This document shows, piece by piece, positions 19,812 to 29,935 of a stretch of DNA of 64,000 bases (position 1 is the first letter of the stretch; the number at the start of each line of letters is the position of its first letter). The stretch is from Candidatus Endonucleibacter sp. (ex Gigantidas childressi). Its GTDB lineage: Bacteria; Pseudomonadota; Gammaproteobacteria; Pseudomonadales; Endozoicomonadaceae. The notes below the pieces were generated by a model. It saw only the letters and a list, made by a program, of their open reading frames with translations. It did not search any database and was not told the origin of the DNA. The position numbers were made by a program, and so were the translations under genes. The DNA is taken from positions 248,001 to 312,000 of the forward strand of contig JASXSU010000002.1 in NCBI GenBank assembly GCA_030674875.1. The letters are read 5' to 3'.

Positions 19812-20222
19812 CTTAATTTCGCGGATTCAAATTTCAAATGCATCATAGCTTAAGCTGCTAACGCAGCCCTGTGTTCACCCATTATCAGGGCGGGTGTTTT
19901 GAAATTCAAATCTTTTCTTGGCCGAGAATTAAGCCGCATCAATGCTCGCTTCACCCCTATCTGACCGACCTTCTTGAAGTATGTATTTTTTGGAAAATAT
20001 TGTCGTAGCAAGCCATTGGTGTTCTCATTTATACCCAAAGGATTTCAAGTTGCTACTAGCCGGCAAGTAAGCGAAGTCCCATGAGCCTACGAGTAGTAGG
20101 TGATCTGGGTGAGCGAGCGCAGCCAACAACGTAGTAGATTGAAAGGCGACGGGTATAACCCTCGCTCCCAAGAGCTGTAGGGGTGCGCAAAGTAATCCTC
20201 CGCCGATAATGCTTGCCTGATT
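19812..20222 (-). mobile_element. IS30-like (type 1) fragment carrying a 124-bp element
   Basis: GATTCAAATTTCAAATGCATC and the translated C-terminus INENTNGLLRQYFPKNTYF then RALMRLNSRPRKDLNF are IS30-family features. The fragment is interrupted at 20032 by a type A 124-bp element. It splits the IS4-like copy whose start lies at 20223-20348. Confidence 0.7.
20032..20155. repeat. 124-bp palindromic element, type A
   Basis: TACCCAAAGGATTTCAAGTT to TTGAAAGGCGACGGGTA with flanking TA. It sits at the same IS30 position as the copy at 55390, so the two IS30 fragments descend from one already interrupted element. Confidence 0.9.
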
Positions 20223-20348
20223 TTCTCATGCTCAACAACCATAACCTATTCTGCGGTAAAAGACCGTGCAGGTTACCTTATATGGGAGTCACCTCATACT
20301 AATTATGCCTTGGAAATCAAGCGTTTTAAGTTTTTTGTCCCGTACATA
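20223..20348 (-). mobile_element. IS4-like left-end fragment
   Basis: CTCAACAACCATAACCTATT through AGTTTTTTGTCCCGTACATA matches the end of the complete copy at 26210-27378. A degraded type B palindromic repeat overlaps and follows it (to ~20444), up to the RING/J gene spacer. Confidence 0.7.
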
Positions 20349-20506
20349 GCGAAATCCCATGAGCCCACGAGTAGTAAGTGGTTTTTATGAGTGAGAGCAG
20401 TAAACAACCCCCTACACCGTCAAGGGGAATTGGTGTACTATTCTTGAAGGGCAAGAGCTTCATATTCTCTATCCAGTAGATAGTCGTGAATAACCTATGC
20501 TGGAAT

Positions 20507-22639
20507 CTAGGATACAATATCATGCTTTTTTAATACCTCATATGCTTTGTACAATTTTTGGAAATCCTTCGCCGCTTGTTTTTCATTGCCTTTGTTTTTA
20601 TCTGGGTGAACTTGCAATAGCGCGTTAAATACTGATTTTTTATTTCTGCCATTTTTTTTTGTTATAGAAAGGGTAGCCCATGCTTCACAAACCTCATCAA
20701 CAAAGTCGTATTTATCCTCCCAGTATAGAAAGCTAAGGATTCTTTCTTTATCAACATCTGGTTTTATATAGTAGTCCCCATTTATTTTAATTACATATTC
20801 TTTGCTTACAAGTATGAATTTATCATCTGCTCGTCGGATGATGACTTTTTTTACAAGTCCATCTTTATCTGAATAAATAACACAGCGATCTGATATTTGC
20901 TCAAATGATAACCCATCATCACAATTATCTTCTAGCCAAGAGCTTATTTTAGTTGGAAATTTAACAGAAAACCCTTTGAATTCATTACCATCATTATAAA
21001 ATGATTCAAATGACGGTATTTTTGCATTACTTTTTTGTTCATGCGCAGTTGAATAGTTAGGGCTGCGCCTAAAACCTCTAGCTCCCTCCCTTTCTTTATA
21101 ATTATATTTTTTTTCTTGCTCTTGGGAGGCATAGGTATGAGAGCCTCCCGTTTTATTTGAATGTCCTGTTTTTTTATATGGGGACTGTTGAGGCTCGGTT
21201 CCTTTCAGTGCTTGCCTAAACCGAATAAGCATTGAGGAAAAGAACATATCAGCTTTTGCATCAGGACGAATTAAGTTGTTGTTTATGTCTTTTTCTTTCC
21301 TTTCAATATCTGCCTGAAGATTTTGTAGCCCGTCAGATAGATTGCTACCATTTCTTAATACTTCCAATAAAGCGGTATTGAGTTTTTTAAGATATAAGTT
21401 TTTTGTACGAAGAATAGATTTGAATTTTTCTTCTGTAGTTGTATTTTCCGGAACACTGATGGATAAACTAAGGCAGAGGCAATCAACAATATTGGCTGGT
21501 GTTAGCGTCTGTTTTTCGTCTTTGTGTGTGTTTGTATCAATATTGTTGCTTTGTGTATATTCTTCTTCGCAAAAAATAACTCCAACATTATTGGACCCAT
21601 CTTTATAGGTGACTTCTTGCTTGCAATCATTGCTACTTGTAGTGATAATACGTTGCAAGGGGAGCGCAATGCCTTCGCAAGAATGACAGATTATATATTT
21701 AATAGATGCCTTCTCTTTAAACCAGCAGCCTGTGCAAGATTCATGATATATATGATTATATGTAGTTATTTCAGTTTTTTTGGGGGCAAAGCACTTGTGT
21801 TTACACAAACTATATACAGAGTCATCTTTCCATATATCTTCTTCACTATTATCCAATATACTTAATTTACAGAACTTATCCTGCAATTCAATGCCATTAT
21901 TCCCACATAATAATGTGGCATATGAAGGACTTGAGTCATTGCCACTTGTAGTGTCTTTCACACTACCGGTAATGTATAATGCAAAGTTATAACTATTATC
22001 TCCTGTATCTCCTGCATCTCCTGCATCTCCTGTATCTCCTGTATCTCCTGCTAAAGGTAACCAAATTTTTTCTAACAGATCTCTAGAGAGTTGCTTTATA
22101 TCAAGCATACCATCTTGTACTTGTTCGTCTACCCTCTTTTCTTTAATAGGAACAAATAAAAACATTTTTTTAAATGATAATGTTTTTTGCACAGAGACAA
22201 AGTCTGATATTGGTTTTACTTTAACAGGGAAAAGCTCTAAGAATACTGTATTAGACTGCTTTATAACAACAAAATAGAAACCACCATCCTTAAGTTTATT
22301 CACTGTCATCGGACACTTATTATAATTATTAACAGCATAGATATTATTGCTTAATCCAGTATTTTTAATTTTATCTATATTTTCATCATATCCATAGACA
22401 AAACTAAGCACCTTCGTAAGCATATCAGTAGGTACCTCCAGCCCATTGATATCAGTCATCGTACCTGTAGAGTTCTCATTATGTAACGTTTTTGGCACTA
22501 TAACTTTGACAATATAATCATTAGGAATCCAGCCCACATGCATATCTTCATTTTCTTCATCAAATGCCGCCATTCCTCGCTGAATAATAAAAAAAACTAA
22601 AAAAACTAAAAACATCATAAACGATAGTGCACTTTTCAT
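20507..22639 (-). CDS. Exported protein with RING-like zinc motif and C-terminal J domain
   Basis: 710 residues. Residues 1-25 are a signal peptide. Residues 198-214 are a Gly-Asp-Thr/Ala repeat. Residues 279-321 hold eight ordered Cys/His: C279, C283, H296, H299, C302, C305, C318, C321. The stretch HIYHESCTGCWFKEK then ICHSC looks like the H-x2-H-x2-C ... C-x2-C half of a RING-H2 finger. Residues ~653-706 are a J domain with the HPD motif at 678-680 (LLQVHPDKNKGN) and a final KLYKAYEVLKK helix; J domains stimulate Hsp70 ATPases. An exported protein with both suggests action in a eukaryotic host cell, but neither ligase nor co-chaperone activity is shown. No operon partner; AT-rich. Confidence 0.75.
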   Translation of the reverse strand: MKSALSFMMFLVFLVFFIIQRGMAAFDEENEDMHVGWIPNDYIVKVIVPKTLHNENSTGTMTDINGLEVPTDMLTKVLSFVYGYDENIDKIKNTGLSNNIYAVNNYNKCPMTVNKLKDGGFYFVVIKQSNTVFLELFPVKVKPISDFVSVQKTLSFKKMFLFVPIKEKRVDEQVQDGMLDIKQLSRDLLEKIWLPLAGDTGDTGDAGDAGDTGDNSYNFALYITGSVKDTTSGNDSSPSYATLLCGNNGIELQDKFCKLSILDNSEEDIWKDDSVYSLCKHKCFAPKKTEITTYNHIYHESCTGCWFKEKASIKYIICHSCEGIALPLQRIITTSSNDCKQEVTYKDGSNNVGVIFCEEEYTQSNNIDTNTHKDEKQTLTPANIVDCLCLSLSISVPENTTTEEKFKSILRTKNLYLKKLNTALLEVLRNGSNLSDGLQNLQADIERKEKDINNNLIRPDAKADMFFSSMLIRFRQALKGTEPQQSPYKKTGHSNKTGGSHTYASQEQEKKYNYKEREGARGFRRSPNYSTAHEQKSNAKIPSFESFYNDGNEFKGFSVKFPTKISSWLEDNCDDGLSFEQISDRCVIYSDKDGLVKKVIIRRADDKFILVSKEYVIKINGDYYIKPDVDKERILSFLYWEDKYDFVDEVCEAWATLSITKKNGRNKKSVFNALLQVHPDKNKGNEKQAAKDFQKLYKAYEVLKKHDIVS
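21998..22051. repeat. 9-bp tandem repeat (six units) in the RING/J gene
   Basis: ATCTCCTGT and ATCTCCTGC alternate over six units and encode the GDTGDAGD stretch. In-frame, so copy change alters only length. Confidence 0.9.
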
Positions 22640-23019
22640 AATTCATAACTCCAGCATGGCTTGTTGTTTATTCCCCTCATATAAATCGGGCACTATTTAT
22701 ACATAGTGCACTTTTTAAATGCATTTTCTATATAAAAGGCAAGTCTATAACATTAAGATTACAAACCTTTTTTCATGATTAATGCTGATGATAGTAGGGA
22801 ATGCAAAAATCGTATAGTAGTGCTTGTTAAAAAACAATACATATTTTACAAAACGGACATCTGATAATCGTTCCTGCATACCAGACTTCACCTGCGTAGC
22901 AAATATGAAGCATGCTTTACGCTAAACTGGTTATCTAGATTTCTACAGTAAAAACACAAGTTTAGCCACATAATTCCACTTTCATTTACGTGGATGCCCT
23001 TGAGTGCTCTTCCTTAAAT
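22640..23019. other. AT-rich spacer upstream of the RING/J gene
   Basis: No gene seen. It should hold the promoter of the minus-strand gene; I find no operator I can name. Confidence 0.4.
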
Positions 23020-23880
23020 CTATGTACTGGGCAAAAAACCTGAAGCTCTTGATTCTCAATGCATAACTCGTATGATGTAACTCTCAGATAAGGTAACCTG
23101 CACGTTCTTTTACTCCAGAATAGGTTATGGTTGTTGAACATGAAAGACGTCTGTTCATTGGCCGAGAAGCTTGATACTCATCTGCCCCTGCATCAAACTC
23201 TGATCACCTTCATTGCACAGTGTGTAATGGCATTACTGCGTATTCTACTAACTTGTACCGTGTTAGCCGAAGAATTTCAGGTTTAGGCAGGCAGCAAGTC
23301 CAGTTATCGTCGAATAAAGCGATTTTCTGCTGACTATGATTACAGTTTTGAACAGCTAGGTGAGCTGATTTTGAGCTGCCTGGACATGTATCGCTTTACC
23401 CTATACATGGATAGAACCAACTGGAAGCATGGCTCTAAAAATATCAACTATCTGAGCCCTTTGCACGATTGTTCTTTTGCCAGCTGGCTGCTTTAAAAAC
23501 GCACTAAATCGATCATTCACAAGCATAAATCATCTATTTTAGTGCGCTTTTTCCTCACCGACTAACAAAATTACGGCTCGTGCAAAGGTATCTATCTATG
23601 GTATCAATCACTTAGCAAGGGACCTCAATTCCCATTGCTTGGGAGTGTCTTGACAAAAAAGGAGGAAACTCCAATACAGATGAACGCATAACGGTGATGA
23701 AACGTTTACTAAATCTCATTCCGATAAAGCGGATTAATAACCTTCTGGCAGATCGTGAGTTTATAGGCCACGAATGGTTAAACTGATTACGCAAAAATAA
23801 GCTGTCATGCAGGGTTCTGGTTAAAAGCAACAATGTGGTGAAACATCGGGGCAAAAAGACTTCCATTGGCCAGCGCCATA
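23020..23880 (+). pseudogene. IS4-like element, truncated and split by a 139-bp element
   Basis: Starts CTATGTACTGGGCAAAAAACC, the IS4-like end. The transposase N-terminus (NRLWLLNMKDV-like) is readable with frameshifts. The central part is cut by the 139-bp element at 23454, and the sequence stops in the catalytic region, joining an IS5 fragment near 23881. Confidence 0.75.
23454..23592. repeat. 139-bp non-autonomous element, copy 3
   Basis: Inverse orientation to the copies at 9273 and 9613, exactly 139 bp, flanked by TATCT on both sides (5-bp duplication) inside the IS4-like element. Confidence 0.85.
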
Positions 23881-24577
23881 CAGAGGTCTAGTATGAATAT
23901 TGCCAAGCGTCAGGCTTTGCCTATGAATAAAGCCATCTTCATCGACACCAGCATGAACGAAAAAACCATAGCTGCTCTTTTTGTTACCCAGACTGTCATT
24001 CTTAACGTGTCAACCCGCTTCAGAATCTTTTGTCGGCTTTCCGCTTTTGTCGTGACCAGAATCTGATCGCGCTGCCTTTATCGATGTAGCATCAATGATA
24101 TTAATGCGATCTTCGCTCATGATGATGTTTTTGGCTTCAAGTTGACGATTAATCTCTGCCAATAATTGATCCCACATACGGTGTTCGGCAAGTTGTGTTC
24201 GAAAGCGCCCCAAGGTGGAGGCTTCGGGAACTGCTCCACCAAGTTCAAGGTGACAAAGTTTACGGAGCAGAAGATCTCTATACAAGCACTGAGCCAACTG
24301 TACATCGGATAAGCGATACCATGTTCCAAGCAATAAGGCTCGAAGCAAGGTCAACAGAGGATAGCTGGGGCGACCGGTGTTAGAGGCTTAGATTGAGGAT
24401 AATAACTTCTCAATCTCTGACCATTTCAGCAGCGCTTTTGTATCATCCAGACTACGAAGAATTGGATGATTTAGGTCGCTGGCTGAAACGAAGAGCTTGG
24501 GCTGTGTTATGAAGGGTTTTTGCATGACGATATTTTACCAGAATCTGATCGTCTTTGTTGAGTTATGCTGAGGTCTC
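23881..24577 (-). pseudogene. IS5-family transposase fragment
   Basis: One IS5 end is intact (AGTTATGCTGAGGTCTC to 24577). The minus-strand frame 24010-24354 reads TLLRALLLGTWYRLSDVQLA then INIIDATSIKAARSDSGH, where IDAT holds the first catalytic Asp of IS5 enzymes. The rest of the gene is missing. Confidence 0.75.
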
Positions 24578-24903
24578 AGTATATGAATTCGGCTCTCTTT
24601 ATGAGAATACTAGCTTGGCCATTTCTGAGCAACATGCGAAATCTGCGGGGTGTTCAAACAGCATATATGGTAGCGTTATTCGCTATTATATACGGTAGAG
24701 AAAGGTATAAAAATCCCTGTCGGTGATTAAACTTTTAGCGAGTAAGTTGTGTGTCGCTTATTATGGGTATCCAGGGAGGTCTTGAGTTTAGTGTACTTAA
24801 CTAACTAGTGAGATGAAAATATAGCTGTGCTAGCAGCTTAGACTGCGATGTATTTCTGGTTTTAATTTGCTAAATAAAATGACAAGCTTTGTAATAAAGC
24901 ATA

Positions 24904-25518
24904 TTATCCTTGCGAAAATGGCTTCAGTGCCTTATTATTTTCGAGGAATTTATTACCTTCTTCCAACAACCCCATTTCAATTGTTCGCATATCCATCATT
25001 ATATCTGTATTGCCAGATGCTTCTGCTATTGCATTGAAACGCTTGACATTTGATTCAATATCTCGTTTTTTCAAGTTTATATCTAAGGCAGCCTCCCGCC
25101 GACGAGATGAATTGAAAGTTAATTTCTGCATATCTTTTTTAGCAGTATTCAGCTGCTTTAAGTCGTTCAAAATACTTTTCCCTGCCTTTGTCAGTCTATC
25201 CATGACGACTTTATCATTTTTGTGTAAGGATGCAGCATTGGTGTTTTCAGCCTTTTTCGGAGCCGATTTTTCTCCCTTTGCAAACATTGTCTGTATATTC
25301 TGTTGCTTAACTGGAGCATTACTAACCTGTTTTACTCTACGATTTTTTATTCCTTGGCGGCTAGGCTTTGTTTTGAGCAACATTCCTTGAAAGAAGCTGC
25401 TCTTAGGTCGTGCGGTTTTTACGCTCCGATGGCTCCATGTGGAAGCTTTCTCAGGACTAGATTGTTGTATTTTGGCCTGATTAGCCTGATTTACGGTACT
25501 ACCACTTATTGGCTTCAT
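24904..25518 (-). CDS. Hypothetical basic protein, effector-like composition
   Basis: 204 residues from ATG 25518, chosen over the longer frame at 25578 because AGGAAG stands seven bases upstream. The N-terminal half is disordered and basic (Ser, Lys, Gln, Asn rich; SFFQGMLLKTKPSRQG); residues ~110-190 are predicted helical or coiled coil (LNDLKQLNTAKKDMQKL). No Cys motifs, no signal peptide. Composition resembles secreted substrates, but no domain is recognised. Neighbours are only mobile-element relics. Confidence 0.55.
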   Translation of the reverse strand: MKPISGSTVNQANQAKIQQSSPEKASTWSHRSVKTARPKSSFFQGMLLKTKPSRQGIKNRRVKQVSNAPVKQQNIQTMFAKGEKSAPKKAENTNAASLHKNDKVVMDRLTKAGKSILNDLKQLNTAKKDMQKLTFNSSRRREAALDINLKKRDIESNVKRFNAIAEASGNTDIMMDMRTIEMGLLEEGNKFLENNKALKPFSQG

Positions 25519-25645
25519 GTATTTTCTTCCTGTTTTGCTCTTGTTATAGTAGCCGAATTCATATACTAAGTGCGACACCCAATTTAATAAAAACGATGAG
25601 CTGCTATACCCTTAGTTTTTTGCTCCAATTACGAAGTAAAAACCT

Positions 25646-27790
25646 ATGAAGTATCAACAGCTCACCGAGGGTGATAGATATATGATAGTCGCGCTAAAAT
25701 GGCAAGGATTAAGTTTTACGGACATTGCCACAGTTATTGGAAAACACCGAAGTACCATATATCGAGAATTTCAACGCAACACTTGTTGACATAAGGATGG
25801 CTCATATCGACCCATCAGGGCACAGCAAAGGACAAGAGTTCGACGTCGACGTTCAAGGAGAAACCAACATTTTACAGAAAAGGATTACGTGATCATTAGG
25901 CAACTCTTACATAAGCAATGGAGTCCTGAACAGATTACGGGTTACTTAAAACGGATAGGCGTGCGTTGCTTTAGCCATGAAACTATTTATCGATATATTT
26001 GACGTGATAAAAAGAAAGGCGGTTTGCTATGGAAGCACTTGCGTTGTGCTCAAAAGCGAAGACGTAAATGCTACAAGGCTTATGATAGTCGAGGCAGGAT
26101 TGCCAATAAGCGCAATATAGCAGACCGACCAGCTGAAGTAGAACCGCGTGAAACACTAGGTCATTGGGAAATAGATACCGTGATGGGTAAAGGGTCTAAA
26201 CACTGCGTACTATGTACTGGACAAAACATTCAGCAGATCTAAAAAAGTGGTTTGATCATTTTTTGCACAGCTGTTTTTAAGTACCAGTCTAAGTCCATCC
26301 AAGCCTAATCGAAACAGACTCTTGGCTGGACGGTAATGCTTGTTTAGCGGCAATTGATTTGCATTCCCATAACACCAATGCCCTACTAGTAGGCACCACA
26401 CAACAGCAATCGTCAGTAGTCCCATCAGTTTATCCATTCGTCAGGGTTCGTCATATGTGTGGACTCCAAATCAAAACCACGACTTTTTAGATTGCCAAAC
26501 ATGGTTTCAATACTCCAGCGCTTACTATAGTCATCTATTATGCTGTCTGGCTTTTTAGTAGCTACCACGATCAACAATCCTTTCAGAGTTCGACGAGCTG
26601 CAATATAGAGCGGTACTTCAGATACTTTCTTTTTGCTATGCCACGTTACTGTTTGGTTGATACTAACGCCCCTGCATAGCTTGCCAATGGCAATCTTTTT
26701 GCTTCGATGTTCCACCACATTATTGCTTTTAACCCGAATTCTGCATGACAGTTTGTTTTGACGTAACCAATCTAACCATTCGTGGCCTATAAACTCACGA
26801 TCTGCCAGAAGGTTATCAATTCTCTTTATGGGAATGAGATTTAGTACACGCTCCATTACCGCTATGCGTTCATCGGTATTGGAGTTCCCTCATTTTTTGT
26901 CAAGACACTCCCAAACAATGGGAGTTGAGGTTCCTTGCCAAGCAATTGATACCACCAGATAGTTGACGTTTTTGGAGCCATGCTTCCAGTTGGTTCTATC
27001 AATGCACAGGGTAAAACGATCCATGCCTAGGCAGCTCAGAATCAGCTCACCTGGCTACTGAAAACTGTAGTCATAGTCAGCGAAAAATCGCTTTATACGG
27101 CGATAGCTGGACTCGCTGTCGCTCTTCGGCTACACGGTACAAGTTAGTAGAACGGCTACGCAGTAAGGCCATTACAAACTGTACAATGAAGGTGATCCTA
27201 GCTTGATGCAGGGGCAGATGAGCCTTAAGCTTCTTGACCAATGAACTGACGTCTTTCATGTTCAACAACCATAACCTATTGGGGTAAAAGACCATGCAGG
27301 TTACCTTGCCTGAGAGTCACGCCATACTAAATTATGCCTTGAAAATCAAGGTCTTCAGGTTTTTTGTCCCGTACATATCACTGCGTAGTCACACTGGTTG
27401 AGCGAAAAACTGGTTACACATTGATAGGCCAGTTAAACAATAGAACGGCCAAGTCAACCAACAGGCGAACGATAAAATTAATGAGTAAAATGCCTGAGCA
27501 ATTTAAAACAATTACATCAGATAACGGCACCGAGTTTCACCAATATAAGAAAGTTGAAGAAGTGACTAATTGCCCTTATCACTTTGCCAACCCACATCAC
27601 TCATGGGAACGTGGTACGAATAAAAATACCAATGGTTTGATCAGACAACACTTAGCTAAGGGAACATCAATGGCAGGACTAACTCAGCAACGATGTAATA
27701 TCATCCGGCCAAATTAAATACAAGACCAAGGAAGCGATTAGCTTATAAAACACCGGAGGAATGCTTTTATGAACAACTACTTTTGTCGCA
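25646..27790 (+). pseudogene. IS30-family transposase, interrupted and with stops
   Basis: Starts MKYQQLTEGDRYMIVALKWQ with an HTH (IATVIGKHRSTIYREF), then HWEIDTVMGKG (first catalytic Asp), and after the IS4-like insert TSDNGTEF (second Asp) and WERGTNKNTNGLIRQ (catalytic Glu). In-frame TGA codons near 25788 and 26001 and the insert make it non-functional. Confidence 0.85.
26210..27378 (-). mobile_element. IS4-family element, complete ends, 9-bp target duplication
   Basis: 1169 bp. CACTGCGTA occurs at 26201-26209 and again at 27379-27387, a 9-bp duplication as expected for IS10-like IS4 elements. Ends CTATGTACTGGACAAAA and, inverted, ATATGTACGGGACAAAA. The minus-strand transposase is broken in three: N-terminus 27077-27295, catalytic part 26425-26856 (DREFIGHEWLDW, YSKRWSIETMFGNLK), C-terminal tail 26210-26437. 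Confidence 0.88.
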
Positions 27791-27793
27791 CTT

Positions 27794-28492
27794 CAAACTT
27801 GATACTAAGTAATATAGAATTTATCAAAGCAATCCCTGCTTTTACGAGATCTTCATGAACGCCTTTGATAAATATTTCATTCATATCAATAGTGTGCAGC
27901 TCGCTGCAATCCTCACCGAGTTCAACTGCATTTACGTAAAGATAAAGAACGTTCACAGTAGATAATCAGGAACACTGATTAACGCTCTGACTCAAAGCCT
28001 TGGCATTATATCGCACACCGAAATAACAAAGGATTCAAATAGGAAAATAAAGCCACTGAGCCTACAACTTCAAGGAGAGACGTACACTGCCATCGACCTG
28101 TTTTATCATCAGTATACAGGCATGCAAAATGCAAAATGCAAAATGCATTCGTGCCGAAAGAAGCTTATGTACATCATTGTTTTTTATGGTGTCGTATACT
28201 TTGCGTTCATTGCCCGATGAATCATCTTATTTGCATATCAGAAACCGTTAATAGGTGTAGTTAAGCAACAACAATCCCCATGATAAGTACCTGATTATTA
28301 GTAAGGATAGTAGTCAAAGCCCCATACCTTTAATGCTAATGGGTATACCTCTGAAAGCAGCTCATCGCCAAACACCCTCCACTAACTACAATGACACCAA
28401 TAACCAAAACAGAAAAACAGAAAAAAAGAACCTGTCTAATAAAAGAAACGAACCAAATATTCAAAGTAACTAGCATGTACAAAATATTTGCG
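27794..28492. other. Spacer without recognised gene
   Basis: No convincing gene. AAAATGC is repeated three times near 28126-28148. GATCTTCATGAACGCCTTTG and nearby bases look like decayed sequence of unknown origin. Confidence 0.4.
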
Positions 28493-28569
28493 TGGTGCGC
28501 TCGAGAGGATTTGAACCTCCGACCCCCTGGTTCGTAGCCAGGTACTCTATCCAACTGAGCTACAAGCGC
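28493..28569 (-). tRNA. tRNA-Arg(ACG)
   Basis: 77 nt on the minus strand. Acceptor GCGCTTG pairs with CGAGCGC (one G-U), encoded CCA. Anticodon loop CTACGAA gives ACG. Fifteen bases downstream of tRNA-Ser, probably one transcript. Confidence 0.95.
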
Positions 28570-28584
28570 GAAACCTTAACATCA

Positions 28585-28677
28585 TGGCGGTGAGGGAGGG
28601 ATTCGAACCCTCGATACGGCTACAAACCGTATACTCCCTTAGCAGGGGAGCGCCTTCAGCCACTCGGCCACCTCACC
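28585..28677 (-). tRNA. tRNA-Ser(GCU)
   Basis: 93 nt with the long variable arm of serine tRNAs. Acceptor GGTGAGG pairs with CCTCACC, discriminator G, encoded CCA. Anticodon GCT in loop CTGCTAA. Next to csrA, as in many Pseudomonadales and Oceanospirillales. Confidence 0.95.
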
Positions 28678-29234
28678 GACAACGAGAGCAATATTACCTA
28701 TATTACCGTGCAATGCAAGCTTTTTACGTATTCATATACAGTTATTATTGAAAACTGGGCAGACAATAAACAAGAAAAGCCACATGCGCCTAGAGTAGCA
28801 GGGGATTGAGAGGGTCAAGAAGAACAGTCAAAACCTCACATAATTTAATGTGAATTGGTATCTACCTTACTTTTTAAACTCAAGTAGCGAAAAGCGCAAG
28901 TAGGCGACAAAGGAACAAAGCCCAGAAGCTTAGATTATTATGTAACTAAGGCACTAAGAGCACGCACAGGATACAATTAAGGAAAGAATACACAAAAGCA
29001 TAGCCAACAACACAACATTGAATACAAGCAGAAGAACGCAGGATTAACATCCCAACCAATATGACACAATCTTAGAAAACCACTCCCAATATCTATATCA
29101 TATGTAAGAAGTATCTTCGCAATCGCTACGCCAATATATCAAGACAAAAAAATACCCAGTCATAAAACCAGGCACTCAAATAAATATTAAGCCTATTCAA
29201 ACAGCTTCTATTTTACTACGATCACTATCGATTT
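28678..29234. other. Spacer between csrA and the tRNA genes
   Basis: No gene seen. Should contain the tRNA promoter and the end of the csrA transcript; I cannot point to a clear hairpin. Confidence 0.4.
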
Positions 29235-29441
29235 TTAGTAAGCCTCAGAAACAGTAGCTGGCTCAGCTCCATACTCTTTTTCCTTTTGAATTCGTTGATA
29301 GATCTCTTCTCGATGTACCGCCACTTCTTTTGGTGCGTTAACACCAATACGAACCTGGTTACCTTTTACGCCCAGAACAGTGACAGTCACCTCGTCCCCA
29401 ATCATCAACGTTTCCCCTACTCGACGAGTTAGAATCAGCAT
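29235..29441 (-). CDS. csrA: Carbon storage regulator CsrA/RsmA
   Basis: 68 residues, the usual length with a slightly longer tail. [20 protein letters not shown] and the C-terminal [16 protein letters not shown] are conserved; L4 and R44 of the RNA-binding surface are present. CsrA binds GGA-containing hairpins near ribosome sites and represses or stabilises mRNAs, controlling lifestyle switches such as virulence. AAGGAGAT stands directly upstream of the ATG. Located between lysC and tRNA-Ser, the typical order in this bacterial group. Confidence 0.97.
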   Translation of the reverse strand: MLILTRRVGETLMIGDEVTVTVLGVKGNQVRIGVNAPKEVAVHREEIYQRIQKEKEYGAEPATVSEAY

Positions 29442-29935
29442 TACAATCTCCTTATTTACAATCTCTGTAATTAAATAATTATTATCCTGAGCACAATGCC
29501 GCCATTGGTATGCTCAAAGACCATTCTAGCCGCTTAGCACAGAATCACCTGCAAGCTCTTTTTTATCTTAAGTCACAATTTACCAACAACAGAGAACAGC
29601 ACAGCTTTTTACCCCAAGACTACTCACATATTAGGCTCAGACAAAATAGTATATGACACCCAACCAATTCATGCTTAAGAATATTCCCACATAAAAACGT
29701 TTAGCGAACAAACACAACCCCGCCACTAGCATTCCTACTTTTGAAACTCTACAATCTAGACATAAAATCCATAGAGACTTAAAGTCGAAATCAGACCCAA
29801 AGAATCACTCGTACTACTGACATCTATCATCAGGCTAAGAGAGTGAGTCCGAATCAATCACTAAATCATCCGTGTCAGATGTTTGATGTTTGATGCTTGA
29901 TGTTCGATAGCAGAAATTCGTCACACCTTGACAAT
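29442..29935. other. Spacer between lysC and csrA
   Basis: No gene. A small direct repeat of GATGTTTGATGTTTGATG type lies at 29877-29910. The csrA promoter should lie here. Confidence 0.4.

Larger units (their letters stand above)
25568..27793 (+). mobile_element. IS30-like (type 2) element interrupted by an IS4-like element
   Basis: Ends AAGTGCGACA and TGTCGCACTT are inverted repeats. Without the 1169-bp IS4-like insert and its duplication it is ~1.05 kb, a normal IS30 length. This is the reference copy for the relics upstream of the three membrane-protein paralogs. Confidence 0.8.
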
